Assembly (NCBI RefSeq): GCF_001586785.1
Contig: NZ_LUFH02000005.1
Coordinates: 1 to 64,000 of the forward strand
Direction of reading: 5' to 3'
DNA: 64,000 nt
Source of the DNA: Sphaerospermopsis aphanizomenoides BCCUSP55
GTDB taxonomy: Bacteria > Cyanobacteriota > Cyanobacteriia > Cyanobacteriales > Nostocaceae
In this document: in pieces, positions 43,846 through 52,999 of the stretch
Position numbering within the stretch: position 1 is the first letter of the stretch
How the letters are laid out: every line of letters begins with the position of its first letter
Made by a program: the position numbers and the translations under genes
The notes under the pieces: model-generated
Databases searched by the model: none
What the model saw: the letters and a program-made list of their open reading frames with translations, nothing else
Told to the model about the DNA's origin: nothing

Positions 43846-44685
43846 TTACCTTGCTTTTTTCCCCTTCTGCCAACTTTGACTATTTGGCTTTTTAGTAAAC
43901 TCCCCTTTCGGAAAAAGTCGCGTTTCTAACTCCTCATAACTACCTTCAAAATCACAACTTCCATAAAGCGGACATTGACGACAATAAACCCCTTTAGTGT
44001 AACGTTCTAAATTTTCTCGATTAAAAAAATAAGGTTTGTGACTAAAGGTACTTGCAACCCATTGCCATGACATATTATTACTAGCAGGATCACCATCCAG
44101 CAAATGTTGTAAAAACCATTTTGCCCCGGCTTGCCATTGAATGCGTCGCCAATGAATAATGTAAGCAGCTAACCACATTCTAAGATGGTTGTGGAGATAG
44201 CCGGTTTCTCGTAACTCTCGACTAAAGCTATCAATACAAACCAGTCCTGTCTTCCCTTCCGTGATATCTGCCGGTAACTTTGCTGCGTAGTCTGCTGGTT
44301 TATAGCCGGTTTTGTATTCTTCTTGATTTTGCCAAATACCATTTCCTAGCTTGGTGTATAACCTTTGCCAATAGTCACGCCATCCTAATTCATTAATTAG
44401 TTTAGTGGCATCCTCTGGATTTTCCACCCGCTCAAGGATATAGTTTCTAATTTCTCGTAAACTCAAAACCCCATAGCGAATATAAGGTGATAATCTAGTG
44501 ACAGCACCTGTTAAAGAATTTCGTGTTTTTGTGTAAGCAATAGGATCTACTTTATGTAATAATTGTTCGGCGGCTTTATGTCCTCCCACAGTTTCGCTCA
44601 CGTGAGCATCTCGTTCTGCAACTTGGGGAAATTGTTCTCGTAGGTAAGTTACTAATTCTTCTCGACTGGTAAAATCACGTAACAT
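43846..44685 (-). CDS. FAD-binding domain of a photolyase/cryptochrome-like protein
   Basis: This 279-aa protein holds only the C-terminal helical FAD domain: LINELGWRDYWQRLY, FSRELRETGYLHNHLRMW, FLQHLLDGDPASNNMSWQW and STFSHKPYFF, which are the conserved flavin and DNA contacts. Near the end a Cys-rich stretch (CRQCPLYGSC, three Cys) could bind a metal or an iron-sulfur cluster. Lacking the antenna domain, it is shorter than true photolyases (about 470 aa). Stand-alone proteins of this kind occur in cyanobacteria with no settled role. It is probably co-transcribed with the alpha/beta gene 136 bp downstream. Confidence 0.75.
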   Translation of the reverse strand: MLRDFTSREELVTYLREQFPQVAERDAHVSETVGGHKAAEQLLHKVDPIAYTKTRNSLTGAVTRLSPYIRYGVLSLREIRNYILERVENPEDATKLINELGWRDYWQRLYTKLGNGIWQNQEEYKTGYKPADYAAKLPADITEGKTGLVCIDSFSRELRETGYLHNHLRMWLAAYIIHWRRIQWQAGAKWFLQHLLDGDPASNNMSWQWVASTFSHKPYFFNRENLERYTKGVYCRQCPLYGSCDFEGSYEELETRLFPKGEFTKKPNSQSWQKGKKAR

Positions 44686-44848
44686 AAATTTATTGCTTGA
44701 GGCTGAATTTTAGTGACAATTTCAATCACAACCTTTGCCATAGTAATACTATTTTAAACGCAATGACGGCAAACTGAAAGTATCTACCTTTCCAAATTAA
44801 CAATTCCCGTGTCAAATCTCAAACCTTTCTTGCTTGAAAAATTCCATC

Positions 44849-45331
44849 ATGACCAACATTCCTCAAATTGGACAACCAGCACCCGATTTTTCTACCCCAG
44901 ACCAAAACGACAAACTTGTTTCCCTCACTGACTTCAACGAGTGGATAATCCTCTATTTCTACCCCAAAGACGACACACCAGGATGCACCACAGAAGCCAA
45001 AGATTTTACAGATTTATCATCACAATTTACTGCTTTAGGCGCTAAAATCATCGGTGTCAGTCCAGATTCTGGTAAATCCCATTGCAAATTTATCGACAAA
45101 CATCACCTATCAATTACCCTATTAACTGACCCCGAACATCAACTAATAGAAGCCTATGGTGCGTGGCGTTTAAAGAAGTTTATGGGTAAAGAATATATGG
45201 GCGTTGCTCGTTCAACTTTCTTAATTTCACCTGATAAGATGATTGCCTACTCTTGGCCAAATGTCAAAACAAAAGGCCATGCTCAAGCAGTATTGAAAAA
45301 ATTGCAAGAATTGGCTGATAAGTCAGAATAA
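44849..45331 (+). CDS. Peroxiredoxin of the Bcp/PrxQ group
   Basis: This 160-aa thioredoxin-fold peroxidase has the peroxidatic Cys in TPGCTTEA (about residue 44). The Cys five residues later, found in many PrxQ proteins as resolving Cys, is Lys here; a different Cys lies in KSHCKF. It reduces hydroperoxides with electrons from thioredoxin. The ATG at 44849 is used; a TTG five codons upstream has no support. Confidence 0.88.
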   Translation: MTNIPQIGQPAPDFSTPDQNDKLVSLTDFNEWIILYFYPKDDTPGCTTEAKDFTDLSSQFTALGAKIIGVSPDSGKSHCKFIDKHHLSITLLTDPEHQLIEAYGAWRLKKFMGKEYMGVARSTFLISPDKMIAYSWPNVKTKGHAQAVLKKLQELADKSE

Positions 45332-45377
45332 TTATCAGAACCAGAACTTCAATCATAACGAAGAATAGTTATCAGTC

Positions 45378-46151
45378 TTATCCACGAATAAAAAAGTAAG
45401 TAGTCATACTATAGCCAACAACTATTACAAATATTCGCACTAAACGGGGTTCTAATCTCCGCGCATAATGAGCGCATAAATAACCACCAAGAGAACCACC
45501 CACAGCCATTAAAATAGCTTGATGCCAAAGAATTACACCAGCGAACATAAAAGGAAAAATAGCGATGCCGTTAACACAACTCCCAAGAAAAGATTTAAAA
45601 GCATTCATAGTGTGAATATTTTTAATACCTAAAAAGCTTAAAGTTGCTAACATTAAAATTCCTAAACCTGCACCAAAGAAACCACCATAGATAGATATTG
45701 CTAACTGAGCAATAATGAGAATCAATAAAGGAGGAGATTCTGATGAATTTTGGCTTTGAAATTGTAGCCACTTCTTCAAAAGATCGCTAAATGTAAATAT
45801 CAGCGTTGCTGAAAGTAAAAGGTAAGGAAGTAGCTTTTTAAACACATCCGCTGATGTAAATAACAAAATAATAGAACCAATTACACCCCCAATTAAACTG
45901 GTAACACATAGTATCAAAAGCTGTTTTCGTGGGATTTGCAAATTATGACGATATGCTCCTGCACTTGCCATAGCTGCAATCCATAAAGCAGTATTATTAG
46001 TAGCATTAGCAGTAATTGGTGATACGCCAGTAAATATCAAAGTGGGGAATGTAATAAAACTTCCACCACCTGCTACAGCATTTAAAGCCCCAGCAATAAA
46101 GGCAGTAGTAAACAAAAGCAAGCTGTGAAAAATCGTTAAATCTTGGGGCAT
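45378..46151 (-). CDS. TauE/SafE-family anion permease
   Basis: This 257-aa protein has eight hydrophobic helices and the family motifs GALNAVAGGGSFITFPTLI at the start and GFFGAGLGILML in the middle. Members export sulfite, sulfoacetate or related organosulfonates, or take up inorganic anions. There is no sulfur-metabolism gene next to it, so the substrate is open. It runs on the minus strand with the long intergenic region upstream of it. Confidence 0.85.
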   Translation of the reverse strand: MPQDLTIFHSLLLFTTAFIAGALNAVAGGGSFITFPTLIFTGVSPITANATNNTALWIAAMASAGAYRHNLQIPRKQLLILCVTSLIGGVIGSIILLFTSADVFKKLLPYLLLSATLIFTFSDLLKKWLQFQSQNSSESPPLLILIIAQLAISIYGGFFGAGLGILMLATLSFLGIKNIHTMNAFKSFLGSCVNGIAIFPFMFAGVILWHQAILMAVGGSLGGYLCAHYARRLEPRLVRIFVIVVGYSMTTYFFIRG

Positions 46152-46793
46152 TGATTGAGTAAATAATGCGGTTGATTGGAACTATAGCTGAAAAATCAAG
46201 TTTTGCAACATTTTTACCTCTTTAGGTATAAAAAGTAAATGTTTGCAAAAACACTTGTTTTTTCAGCAAGACAATGAAATAATTCTATATATACGGTAAA
46301 TTGACCGACAAACCGTAGTTTATCTGGACTGGCGTAAATACTTCCCAGTCCAATTATTTATTTGACACCAAGAGTAGGGAAGTTAAATCAAGCTTCTCTA
46401 CAAAGGCTTCTGTGTTTGCCTGTCATTTAAGGCTAATTGGCAGCATCCCTTTGGCAGTGACAGTACAATTGCTGGTAAAGACAACTACCCTGAAAACCAG
46501 TAATATCAGTATTATTGTTTATAGCTGTTTTTTCTAGGTTTTGCGGTTAAGTCTAATCTCATTTCACGAAAATCATGATCAGATTTGCTTCCCCTGCCTT
46601 CTGTTTTCTTCCTCCTAACTAAGAACTGAGTTTATTTTACTTATTTTGAAATTTCTGTTAAATTAACCATAAACTACTATAAGCCTATAAATTTACCGTA
46701 GTTGGAAATTTATACCCATAACGATAGGGTAATCTTCCAGTCTACTGGTAATAGGCGCAAAATTCCGTTCTATCTTCAGTGAGGAATCAGTTA
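46152..46793. other. Long intergenic region with hairpins
   Basis: About 640 bases without a gene. GGACTGG and CCAGTCC (46325-46350) form a clean seven-base-pair hairpin. CTGTCA and TGACAG (about 46420-46465) enclose a second, nested inverted repeat (AAGG/CCTT). The region separates divergent genes and precedes an MgtC-family gene, so a structured leader is possible, but I do not recognise a known riboswitch. Confidence 0.4.
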
Positions 46794-47324
46794 ATGGGGC
46801 CTATGTTTCTGACTGCCAACGATTGGGTGCATATAGGTTTTAGACTAACGCTGGCGCTTCTGGTGGGTGGCATGATTGGATTAAACCGTCAAAAAGGTGG
46901 CAGACCAGCGGGGATGAGAACATTTATGTTGGTAAGTATGGGAGCAGCCCTATTTGTTATGATTCCTTTGCAAGCTGAGGGTGATAGTCCCTACGCTGCC
47001 ACAAATGCCCTAAGTCGCACGATACAAGGTGTAGCTACTGGCATAGGTTTTCTTGGTGCTGGATTGATTCTGCAAGAATCTCCTAGAAAATCTGAAATTC
47101 CAAGAGTGCGGGGTTTAACTACGGCTGCTTGTGTTTGGACTGCGGCAGGGTTGGGTGCAGCTATTGGTTGCGGTTTGTGGCAAATGGGATTATTGGGAGG
47201 TTTGTTGACTTTAATTACCCTGAGTGGGATGAAGCGATTGAACCGCTTTTTTAAGGTATTAACTGGTCAGAATCATCAAGAAACTGCTGCACAGTTAAAT
47301 GCTAACTCTGATGATGATGATTAG
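46794..47324 (+). CDS. MgtC/SapB-family membrane protein
   Basis: This 176-aa protein has four helices and the MgtC core: RLTLALLVGGMIGLNRQK, AGMRTFMLVSMGAALF, GVATGIGFLGAGLIL and RGLTTAACVWTAAGLGA. In pathogens MgtC acts under low Mg2+ and inhibits the F-type ATP synthase; the cyanobacterial role is not clear. The ATG at 46794 has GAGGA eight to nine bases upstream; this AGGA lies inside the codons of a longer GTG start (46779), which is less likely. Confidence 0.85.
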   Translation: MGPMFLTANDWVHIGFRLTLALLVGGMIGLNRQKGGRPAGMRTFMLVSMGAALFVMIPLQAEGDSPYAATNALSRTIQGVATGIGFLGAGLILQESPRKSEIPRVRGLTTAACVWTAAGLGAAIGCGLWQMGLLGGLLTLITLSGMKRLNRFFKVLTGQNHQETAAQLNANSDDDD

Positions 47325-47368
47325 CACTAAGTAAATAGCAAATTTATCTGTTGAAGGAAGGGTAATGT

Positions 47369-49543
47369 ATGGGCAAAATCATCATTCCCGGAGGCTCAAT
47401 CCCATCCTGGCATAAAAAACAACAAGATATGAAACCCCTGATTCAAATTGGTGTTTTAGCACATCGAGATACACAGCATACGCTACAAACCTGGCAAAAA
47501 ACAGCGGATTACCTGTCCTCGGAATTGCCTGAATATCACTTTGTCATTGTTCCCCTGGATTTCACCCAGATAGAGGCAGCTATTCAACAGAATGCGGTGG
47601 AATTCGTAATTACGAGTTCGGGGATATATGTGGAATTTGAAGCCCTTTATGGAGTAAATCGTCTGGCAACATTAAAGCATCTATGGATGGGACAAGCTTA
47701 CACCATGTTTGGTGGGGTAATTTTCTGTAAGGCTGATTGTGAGGATATTCAAATTCTGACTGATTTACGAGGGAAACGGTTTGTAGCTGCGGCTGAAAAT
47801 TCCCTTGGGGGATGGCGATCAGCATGGCGGGAAATTGTGGAAGCGGGGATCAATCCTGACCGAGATTTCCAAAGTTTGCATTTCACTAATAGTCATGATG
47901 CGGTTGTCTATGCCATTCAAGAAGGTAAAGCTGATGCGGGTACTATTTCCACGAATGTATTAGAACAAATGGCGTTGGAAGGAAAAGTTGACCTGAAAAC
48001 CTTCAAAATTATCAATCAGCAGATGCAGTATGCAGAAAAGTTTCCCTTTGCTTTAAGTACCCGGTTATACCCAGAATGGCCGTTTGCAGTCACTCCAAAA
48101 ACTCCAAGTGAATTAGCAGAACAAGTAGCGATCGCTCTATTAAAATTACCCAAAAATCATCCCGCCGCCACAGCAGCAAAATCAGAAGGTTGGACAATTC
48201 CCCTCAATTATCAACCTGTTCATGAGTGCTTTCAAGTTCTACAAGTTCATCCTTATAAAGATTTCGGCAAAACAACTTCCAGCTTTCAACTAGCAGTCAA
48301 GGGATCAAATGATGGGTTGTGGGATTGGAATTTAGAAACCAATGAAGTCTTCTTTTCTACTCGCTGGAAAGAAATGTTGGGGTATGCAGAAGCCGAGATA
48401 CCCAATCACTTTCAACAATGGAAACAACGATTACATCCAGATGATTGCGATCGCGTTTTGACAACTTTTCGGCAATACTTTGAGGGGCAACTTGCAACTT
48501 ACGAACAAGAATATCGCCTCCAACATCGCAACGGCAATTATCTCTGGGTACTTTGCCGAGGAACACTTTTGCGGGATGTCTGGAACAAACCATACCGTAT
48601 GGCAGGTTCTCACACTGATATTACCCGACGCAAACAGGCAGAGGAAGAATTACGACAATCTGAATTACAGCTAAAAACTCAAACTCAGCATTTGCAACAA
48701 GCATTGAAAGAGTTACAGCAAACGCAAATGCAATTAATCCACAGTGAAAAAATGTCCAGCTTAGGACAATTAGTAGCGGGAATTGCTCACGAAATTAATA
48801 ATCCTGTGAATTTCATTTATGGCAATCTCAACTATTTAGAAGAATATGTTCAATGCCTATTAAATATCGTTCAAACTTTCCAGCAATCCTATCCTCAACC
48901 AGTCAATGCCGTTCAAGTAGCAATGGAAAAATTTGAACTGGGATTTATTAGTAATGACCTGCCACAACTTCTCAATTCTCTGCGGGTTGGTAGCCAAAGA
49001 ATTAGAGATATTGTCCATTCTCTGAAAAATTTCTCGCGCTTGGATGAAGCAGAAATCAAACCAGTTGATATTCATGAAGGAATTGAAAATACATTATTAA
49101 TTTTGCAGCATCGCTTGAAGGGTAATTCTCATAACTCTACTATTGTTATTAATAAAGAATATGGTGATTTACCAGTTATCGAATGCTCCCCCGGACAATT
49201 GAACCAGGTATTTATGAATATTTTGAGTAATGCTATAGATGCCTTGGAAGAAACTATTGTTAATAAGCCGAATAATTTTATTCCTAGAATTACTATTAGA
49301 ACAAATGTAATAGATAGGTGGGTTTTTATCCACATTGCAGACAATGGCTTAGGCATAGGAGAAGAGACAAAGCTCAGAGTATTTGACCCCTTTTTTACAA
49401 CTAAGCCAGTTGGTCAGGGAACAGGATTAGGGTTAGCAATTAGCTATCAAATTGTGGTTGAACGGCATAGTGGCAAACTTGATTTTTTCTCAGAACCTGG
49501 ACAGGGAACAGAGTTTCAGATTCAGCTTCCTGTGGGTCGATAA
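47369..49543 (+). CDS. Hybrid sensor: PhnD-like binding domain, PAS and histidine kinase
   Basis: This protein has 724 aa. Residues 29-290 have the pattern of PhnD-type periplasmic binding proteins (LRGKRFVAAAENSLGGW, QEGKADAGTISTNVLE). A PAS/PAC unit follows (about 307-425, SNDGLWDWNLETNEVFFS), then a coiled coil, then the HisKA box LVAGIAHEINNPVNF (His near 474), then an HATPase domain with N, G1 and G2 boxes (NILSNAIDAL, ADNGLGIG, GTGLGLAI). No signal peptide or membrane helix is visible, so the binding domain should be cytosolic. No response regulator is adjacent. Confidence 0.8.
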   Translation: MGKIIIPGGSIPSWHKKQQDMKPLIQIGVLAHRDTQHTLQTWQKTADYLSSELPEYHFVIVPLDFTQIEAAIQQNAVEFVITSSGIYVEFEALYGVNRLATLKHLWMGQAYTMFGGVIFCKADCEDIQILTDLRGKRFVAAAENSLGGWRSAWREIVEAGINPDRDFQSLHFTNSHDAVVYAIQEGKADAGTISTNVLEQMALEGKVDLKTFKIINQQMQYAEKFPFALSTRLYPEWPFAVTPKTPSELAEQVAIALLKLPKNHPAATAAKSEGWTIPLNYQPVHECFQVLQVHPYKDFGKTTSSFQLAVKGSNDGLWDWNLETNEVFFSTRWKEMLGYAEAEIPNHFQQWKQRLHPDDCDRVLTTFRQYFEGQLATYEQEYRLQHRNGNYLWVLCRGTLLRDVWNKPYRMAGSHTDITRRKQAEEELRQSELQLKTQTQHLQQALKELQQTQMQLIHSEKMSSLGQLVAGIAHEINNPVNFIYGNLNYLEEYVQCLLNIVQTFQQSYPQPVNAVQVAMEKFELGFISNDLPQLLNSLRVGSQRIRDIVHSLKNFSRLDEAEIKPVDIHEGIENTLLILQHRLKGNSHNSTIVINKEYGDLPVIECSPGQLNQVFMNILSNAIDALEETIVNKPNNFIPRITIRTNVIDRWVFIHIADNGLGIGEETKLRVFDPFFTTKPVGQGTGLGLAISYQIVVERHSGKLDFFSEPGQGTEFQIQLPVGR

Positions 49544-49771
49544 TTCAGGAGTACTGAGTACCGAGTAGTGAGTACCGAGTACCGAGTAATGAGTAATGAG
49601 TACCTGTAGAAATTTACAATTTTTTCTGTATGTTTAAATACTGAGATGCTATAGTAATAGCAACAGCCAAGGTGGTGAAAACATCAATCCTTGGCCTTGA
49701 CTTTGAAAATAAATATGTCAAACTAATATTTAGATAAACTAAATATTTGAAACAGGAAATAAATCCTACTT

Positions 49772-50626
49772 GTGACGAAACTTACGGGAAGAATAGAATC
49801 TGCGGAAACACCTGCACAAGTTCCAAATTCGGTAATATTACAAACCTTGGAACTGACGCGCCGCTTTGAAAAATTTACCGCTGTTGATGCTTTAAATATC
49901 TCCGTAACAGCAGGAGAAGTTTTTGGGTTACTAGGTCCCAATGGTGCTGGTAAAAGTACAGTAATTAAAATGTTAACTACCTTGCTACCAGTCAGTAGCG
50001 GTAAAGCATATTTAGCAGGTTATGATGTGACTCGTCAACCAGAAGCAGTCAGAAGAGTCATAGGTTATGTACCCCAGGCTTTATCAGCAGATGGGAGTTT
50101 GACAGGGTATGAAAATCTTTTAATCTTTTCCAAGTTGTATGATATTCCTGCTCGAAGGAGAAAACAGCAAATCGCTGAAGTCTTGGAATTCATGGGTTTG
50201 GAAGATGTAGCACATCGCTTAGTGAGAACTTACTCTGGGGGCATGATTCGGAAACTGGAAATTGCCCAAGCCATTTTACATCAACCGCAAATATTATTTC
50301 TAGATGAGCCAACAGTCGGATTAGATCCCGTTGCCAGAACACAAGTTTGGCAGATGATGGAACAACTACGGATTCAATACGGTACAACCATCTTTTTAAC
50401 CACTCACTTTTTAGAAGAAGCAGATAGTCTTTGCAACCAAGTAGTGATTATGAACCAGGGTCAAGAAATTATCACTGGTTCACCAGCAGACTTAAAAGCA
50501 GCTATAGAAAAACCAGATGCAACTTTAGATGATGTGTTTATCCATTACGCAGGAAATCAATTAGTATCAGGAGTGAGTTATCGTGAAACTGCAAGAACCA
50601 GACGTACCAGTCAACGGTTGGGCTGA
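49772..50626 (+). CDS. ABC transporter ATPase, DrrA type
   Basis: This 284-aa ATPase has Walker A LLGPNGAGKST, the signature YSGGMIRKLEI, Walker B ILFLDEPTVGLDP and the switch His in FLTTHFLEEAD. The type matches daunorubicin-resistance exporters (DrrA). It starts at a GTG. It overlaps the permease gene by 44 bases, as usual for co-translated pairs. Together they would export a hydrophobic compound; the substrate is not known. Confidence 0.9.
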   Translation: MTKLTGRIESAETPAQVPNSVILQTLELTRRFEKFTAVDALNISVTAGEVFGLLGPNGAGKSTVIKMLTTLLPVSSGKAYLAGYDVTRQPEAVRRVIGYVPQALSADGSLTGYENLLIFSKLYDIPARRRKQQIAEVLEFMGLEDVAHRLVRTYSGGMIRKLEIAQAILHQPQILFLDEPTVGLDPVARTQVWQMMEQLRIQYGTTIFLTTHFLEEADSLCNQVVIMNQGQEIITGSPADLKAAIEKPDATLDDVFIHYAGNQLVSGVSYRETARTRRTSQRLG

Positions 50627-51437
50627 ACCAAAATATAATCGCGCCAAAGGGCTTTTTTCTAGCATTAAAGAACTATTTACCAAAACCCTGGTAATTACTG
50701 AGTTAGAAGTACGGAAACTCCGCCATGATCCCAGTAATTTAGTGATTCGGGCTGTACAACCGTCTTTATGGCTGCTGATATTTGGGCAAGTATTTACCCG
50801 CACTCGCGCTATACCCACCGGTAATTTACCTTACTTAGATTTTATTACTCCCGGTATTTTGGCTCAAAGTGCGCTGTTCATCGCCATTTTTTCTGGGGGA
50901 ATGGCATTAATCTGGGAACGTGATTTAGGAATACTCCATAAGTTCCTGGCTGCACCCATACCCCGTGCGGCGATTGTTTTAGGTAAAAGTTTGGCTTCTG
51001 GTGTGCGATGTTTTTCCCAAGTTGTGTTTATTTACTTATTAGCTTTGTTATTAGGTGTAAAACTCAATTTCAATCCTGTAGCTTTCTTACAAGTTGTGTT
51101 AATTGTGTTCTTAGGTGCAGGTTGTTTCTGCACGTTTTCTTTGATGATTGGTTGTCTAGTGAAATCGCGGGAAAGATTTACGGGTATTGGACAGTTGATA
51201 ACAATGCCGTTGTTTTTCGCTAGTAATGCGATCTATCCTATTTCATTGATGCCAACTTGGTTAAAATTCATTTCTCACTTGAATCCTTTGACTTATGAAG
51301 TCGATGCTTTACGGGGTACAATGTTGGCGCATGGCTCAAGTATTTATGGGTTTGGGTTAGACTGTACAATTCTCTTGCTAACATTAATAGGTTTGACTTA
51401 CATCTGTGGACGACTTTATCCACGGGTGGTAATGTAA
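50583..51437 (+). CDS. ABC-2 type permease, DrrB type
   Basis: This 284-aa permease has six membrane helices and ABC-2 motifs (DFITPGILAQSALF, DLGILHKFLAAPIPR as the coupling region, ASNAIYPISLMPTWL). It is the membrane partner of the ATPase encoded directly upstream with a 44-base overlap. It starts at GTG. A truncated MarR gene follows, which in related cyanobacteria would be the regulator of the exporter. Confidence 0.9.
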   Translation: MKLQEPDVPVNGWAEPKYNRAKGLFSSIKELFTKTLVITELEVRKLRHDPSNLVIRAVQPSLWLLIFGQVFTRTRAIPTGNLPYLDFITPGILAQSALFIAIFSGGMALIWERDLGILHKFLAAPIPRAAIVLGKSLASGVRCFSQVVFIYLLALLLGVKLNFNPVAFLQVVLIVFLGAGCFCTFSLMIGCLVKSRERFTGIGQLITMPLFFASNAIYPISLMPTWLKFISHLNPLTYEVDALRGTMLAHGSSIYGFGLDCTILLLTLIGLTYICGRLYPRVVM

Positions 51438-51454
51438 TCTGGAGAAAAATAGTC

Positions 51455-51571
51455 ATGACCAGTTTGGATAAACCCTCTGAAGAATGTGCCGCTAGGGTGA
51501 TGGAAACAGTCCCCTTATTGATGCGGTCTATCCGAGCCGAAATGCGGACTTACAGTGCTGATTCTTTATGA
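51455..51571 (+). pseudogene. Truncated MarR-family regulator
   Basis: The frame reads 38 residues (CAARVMETVPLLMRSIRAEM) that fit the first helix of cyanobacterial MarR proteins. It then stops before the winged helix. The GGAG before the ATG is intact, so a short peptide may still be made. The exporter may have lost its local regulator. Confidence 0.55.
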
Positions 51572-51602
51572 TTGAAGAACATCAATTCAAAGTTCATTAG
51601 TA

Positions 51603-51752
51603 ATGAATGGTGAAGATTTCCAATTGATCAAACTCACATACAAAGATAAACCTAAATATGCTTTGTCGGATAGATTCACTTTGCATAGACGTGAAAACGA
51701 ACTGTATCAAGTTCTGCAAATTCTCAAAAAAATAGGTCAAATATTGAGTTAA
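51603..51752 (+). CDS. Possible 49-residue small protein
   Basis: An open frame from an ATG encodes a basic 49-residue peptide (FQLIKLTYKDKPKYAL, ELYQVLQILKKIGQILS). It has no clear ribosome binding site and no known family. It may be the tail of a gene lost with the MarR deletion, or chance. It is reported because of its protein-like composition. Confidence 0.25.
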   Translation: MNGEDFQLIKLTYKDKPKYALSDRFTLHRRENELYQVLQILKKIGQILS

Positions 51753-51779
51753 AATTTAGGTTGATTGTTGAGTTATGTT

Positions 51780-52949
51780 ATGTCCAGTCGTCCTATCTAC
51801 CTTGATTGTCATGCCACTACCCCCATAGATGAACGGGTACTAAATGCTATGATTCCTTACTTTACAGAAAAGTTTGGTAACGCAGCTAGTATTAGTCATG
51901 TCTACGGTTGGGAATCAGAAGCTGCTGTCAGAAAAACCAGAGACTTTTTAGCAACTGCTATTAACGCTAATTCCGAAGAAATTGTCTTTACCAGTGGTGC
52001 AACAGAAGCGAATAATTTAGCCATTAAGGGTGTAGCAGAAGCTTACTTTTCCAAAGGTCAGCATATTGTTACAGTTGCAACAGAACACAAAGCAGTTTTA
52101 GACCCTTGTGAATATTTGAAATCTTTGGGTTTTGAAATTACTGTTCTCCCAGTTGATGCCGATGGATTAATTGATGTAGATCAATTAGAAAAAGCCTTAC
52201 GTTCTGATACAATTTTAGTATCAGTCATGGCTGCCAATAATGAAATTGGTGTTTTACAACCTTTAGCTGAAATCGGAAAAATTTGCCGTCACAAAGAAAT
52301 TGTATTTCATACAGATGCAGCTCAAGCTATTGGTAAAATTCCCTTGGATGTAGAAGCATTAAATATTGATTTAATGTCTTTAACCGCTCATAAAGTATAC
52401 GGTCCAAAAGGTATTGGGGCTTTATATGTTCGTAGACGCAACCCCAAAATTAAACTTGCAGCACAACAACATGGGGGAGGACATGAAAGAGGAATGCGTT
52501 CTGGAACTTTATATACACCCCAAATCGTTGGTTTCGGAACAGCGATAGAAATTGCTTTAGCAGCACAAGAACCAGAAAATTTGAGGCTACAAGAACTGCG
52601 AGAAAGACTGTGGAAACAGTTATCTAATTTAGAGGGAATTTATCTGAATGGACACCCCCAAAAACGATTAGCAGGAAATTTAAATGTTAGTGTTGAAGGT
52701 GTGGATGGTGCTGCACTTTCTTTAGGTTTACAACCAATGGTAGCAGTATCTTCTGGTTCTGCTTGTTCCTCCAATAATGTTGCACCTTCCTATGTGCTGA
52801 CAGCTTTAGGACATCCCGATAAATTAGCTTATGCTTCCGTGCGGTTTGGGATTGGTAGATTTAATACTGCTGAAGAAATAGACCAAGTTGCAGAACATTT
52901 CATTCATACTGTGAAAAGTTTAAGAAGTGCGTCAATAGTTAGTTGTTAG
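51780..52949 (+). CDS. Cysteine desulfurase (IscS/NifS family)
   Basis: This 389-aa PLP enzyme begins IYLDCHATTPID, with the PLP-binding Lys in LTAHKVYGPKG (near residue 210) and the active-site Cys loop SSGSACSSNNVAPS. It takes sulfur from cysteine for iron-sulfur clusters and tRNA thiolation. Loop length and motif fit the class I (IscS/NifS-like) type. It is not within a nif cluster here, so a housekeeping role is more likely than a nitrogenase one. The ATG at 51780 (MSSRPIYLD) is used. Confidence 0.9.
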   Translation: MSSRPIYLDCHATTPIDERVLNAMIPYFTEKFGNAASISHVYGWESEAAVRKTRDFLATAINANSEEIVFTSGATEANNLAIKGVAEAYFSKGQHIVTVATEHKAVLDPCEYLKSLGFEITVLPVDADGLIDVDQLEKALRSDTILVSVMAANNEIGVLQPLAEIGKICRHKEIVFHTDAAQAIGKIPLDVEALNIDLMSLTAHKVYGPKGIGALYVRRRNPKIKLAAQQHGGGHERGMRSGTLYTPQIVGFGTAIEIALAAQEPENLRLQELRERLWKQLSNLEGIYLNGHPQKRLAGNLNVSVEGVDGAALSLGLQPMVAVSSGSACSSNNVAPSYVLTALGHPDKLAYASVRFGIGRFNTAEEIDQVAEHFIHTVKSLRSASIVSC

Positions 52950-52959
52950 TAAATCCAGA

Positions 52960-52986
52960 TACCCGATTTCTTTAAGAAGTCGGGTA
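52960..52986 (+). terminator. Hairpin after the desulfurase gene
   Basis: TACCCGA and TCGGGTA pair around a 13-base loop, 11 bases after the desulfurase stop codon. It overlaps the short space before the next gene (53000). It has no strong T run. Confidence 0.5.
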
Positions 52987-52999
52987 CAGAGAAATAAAT

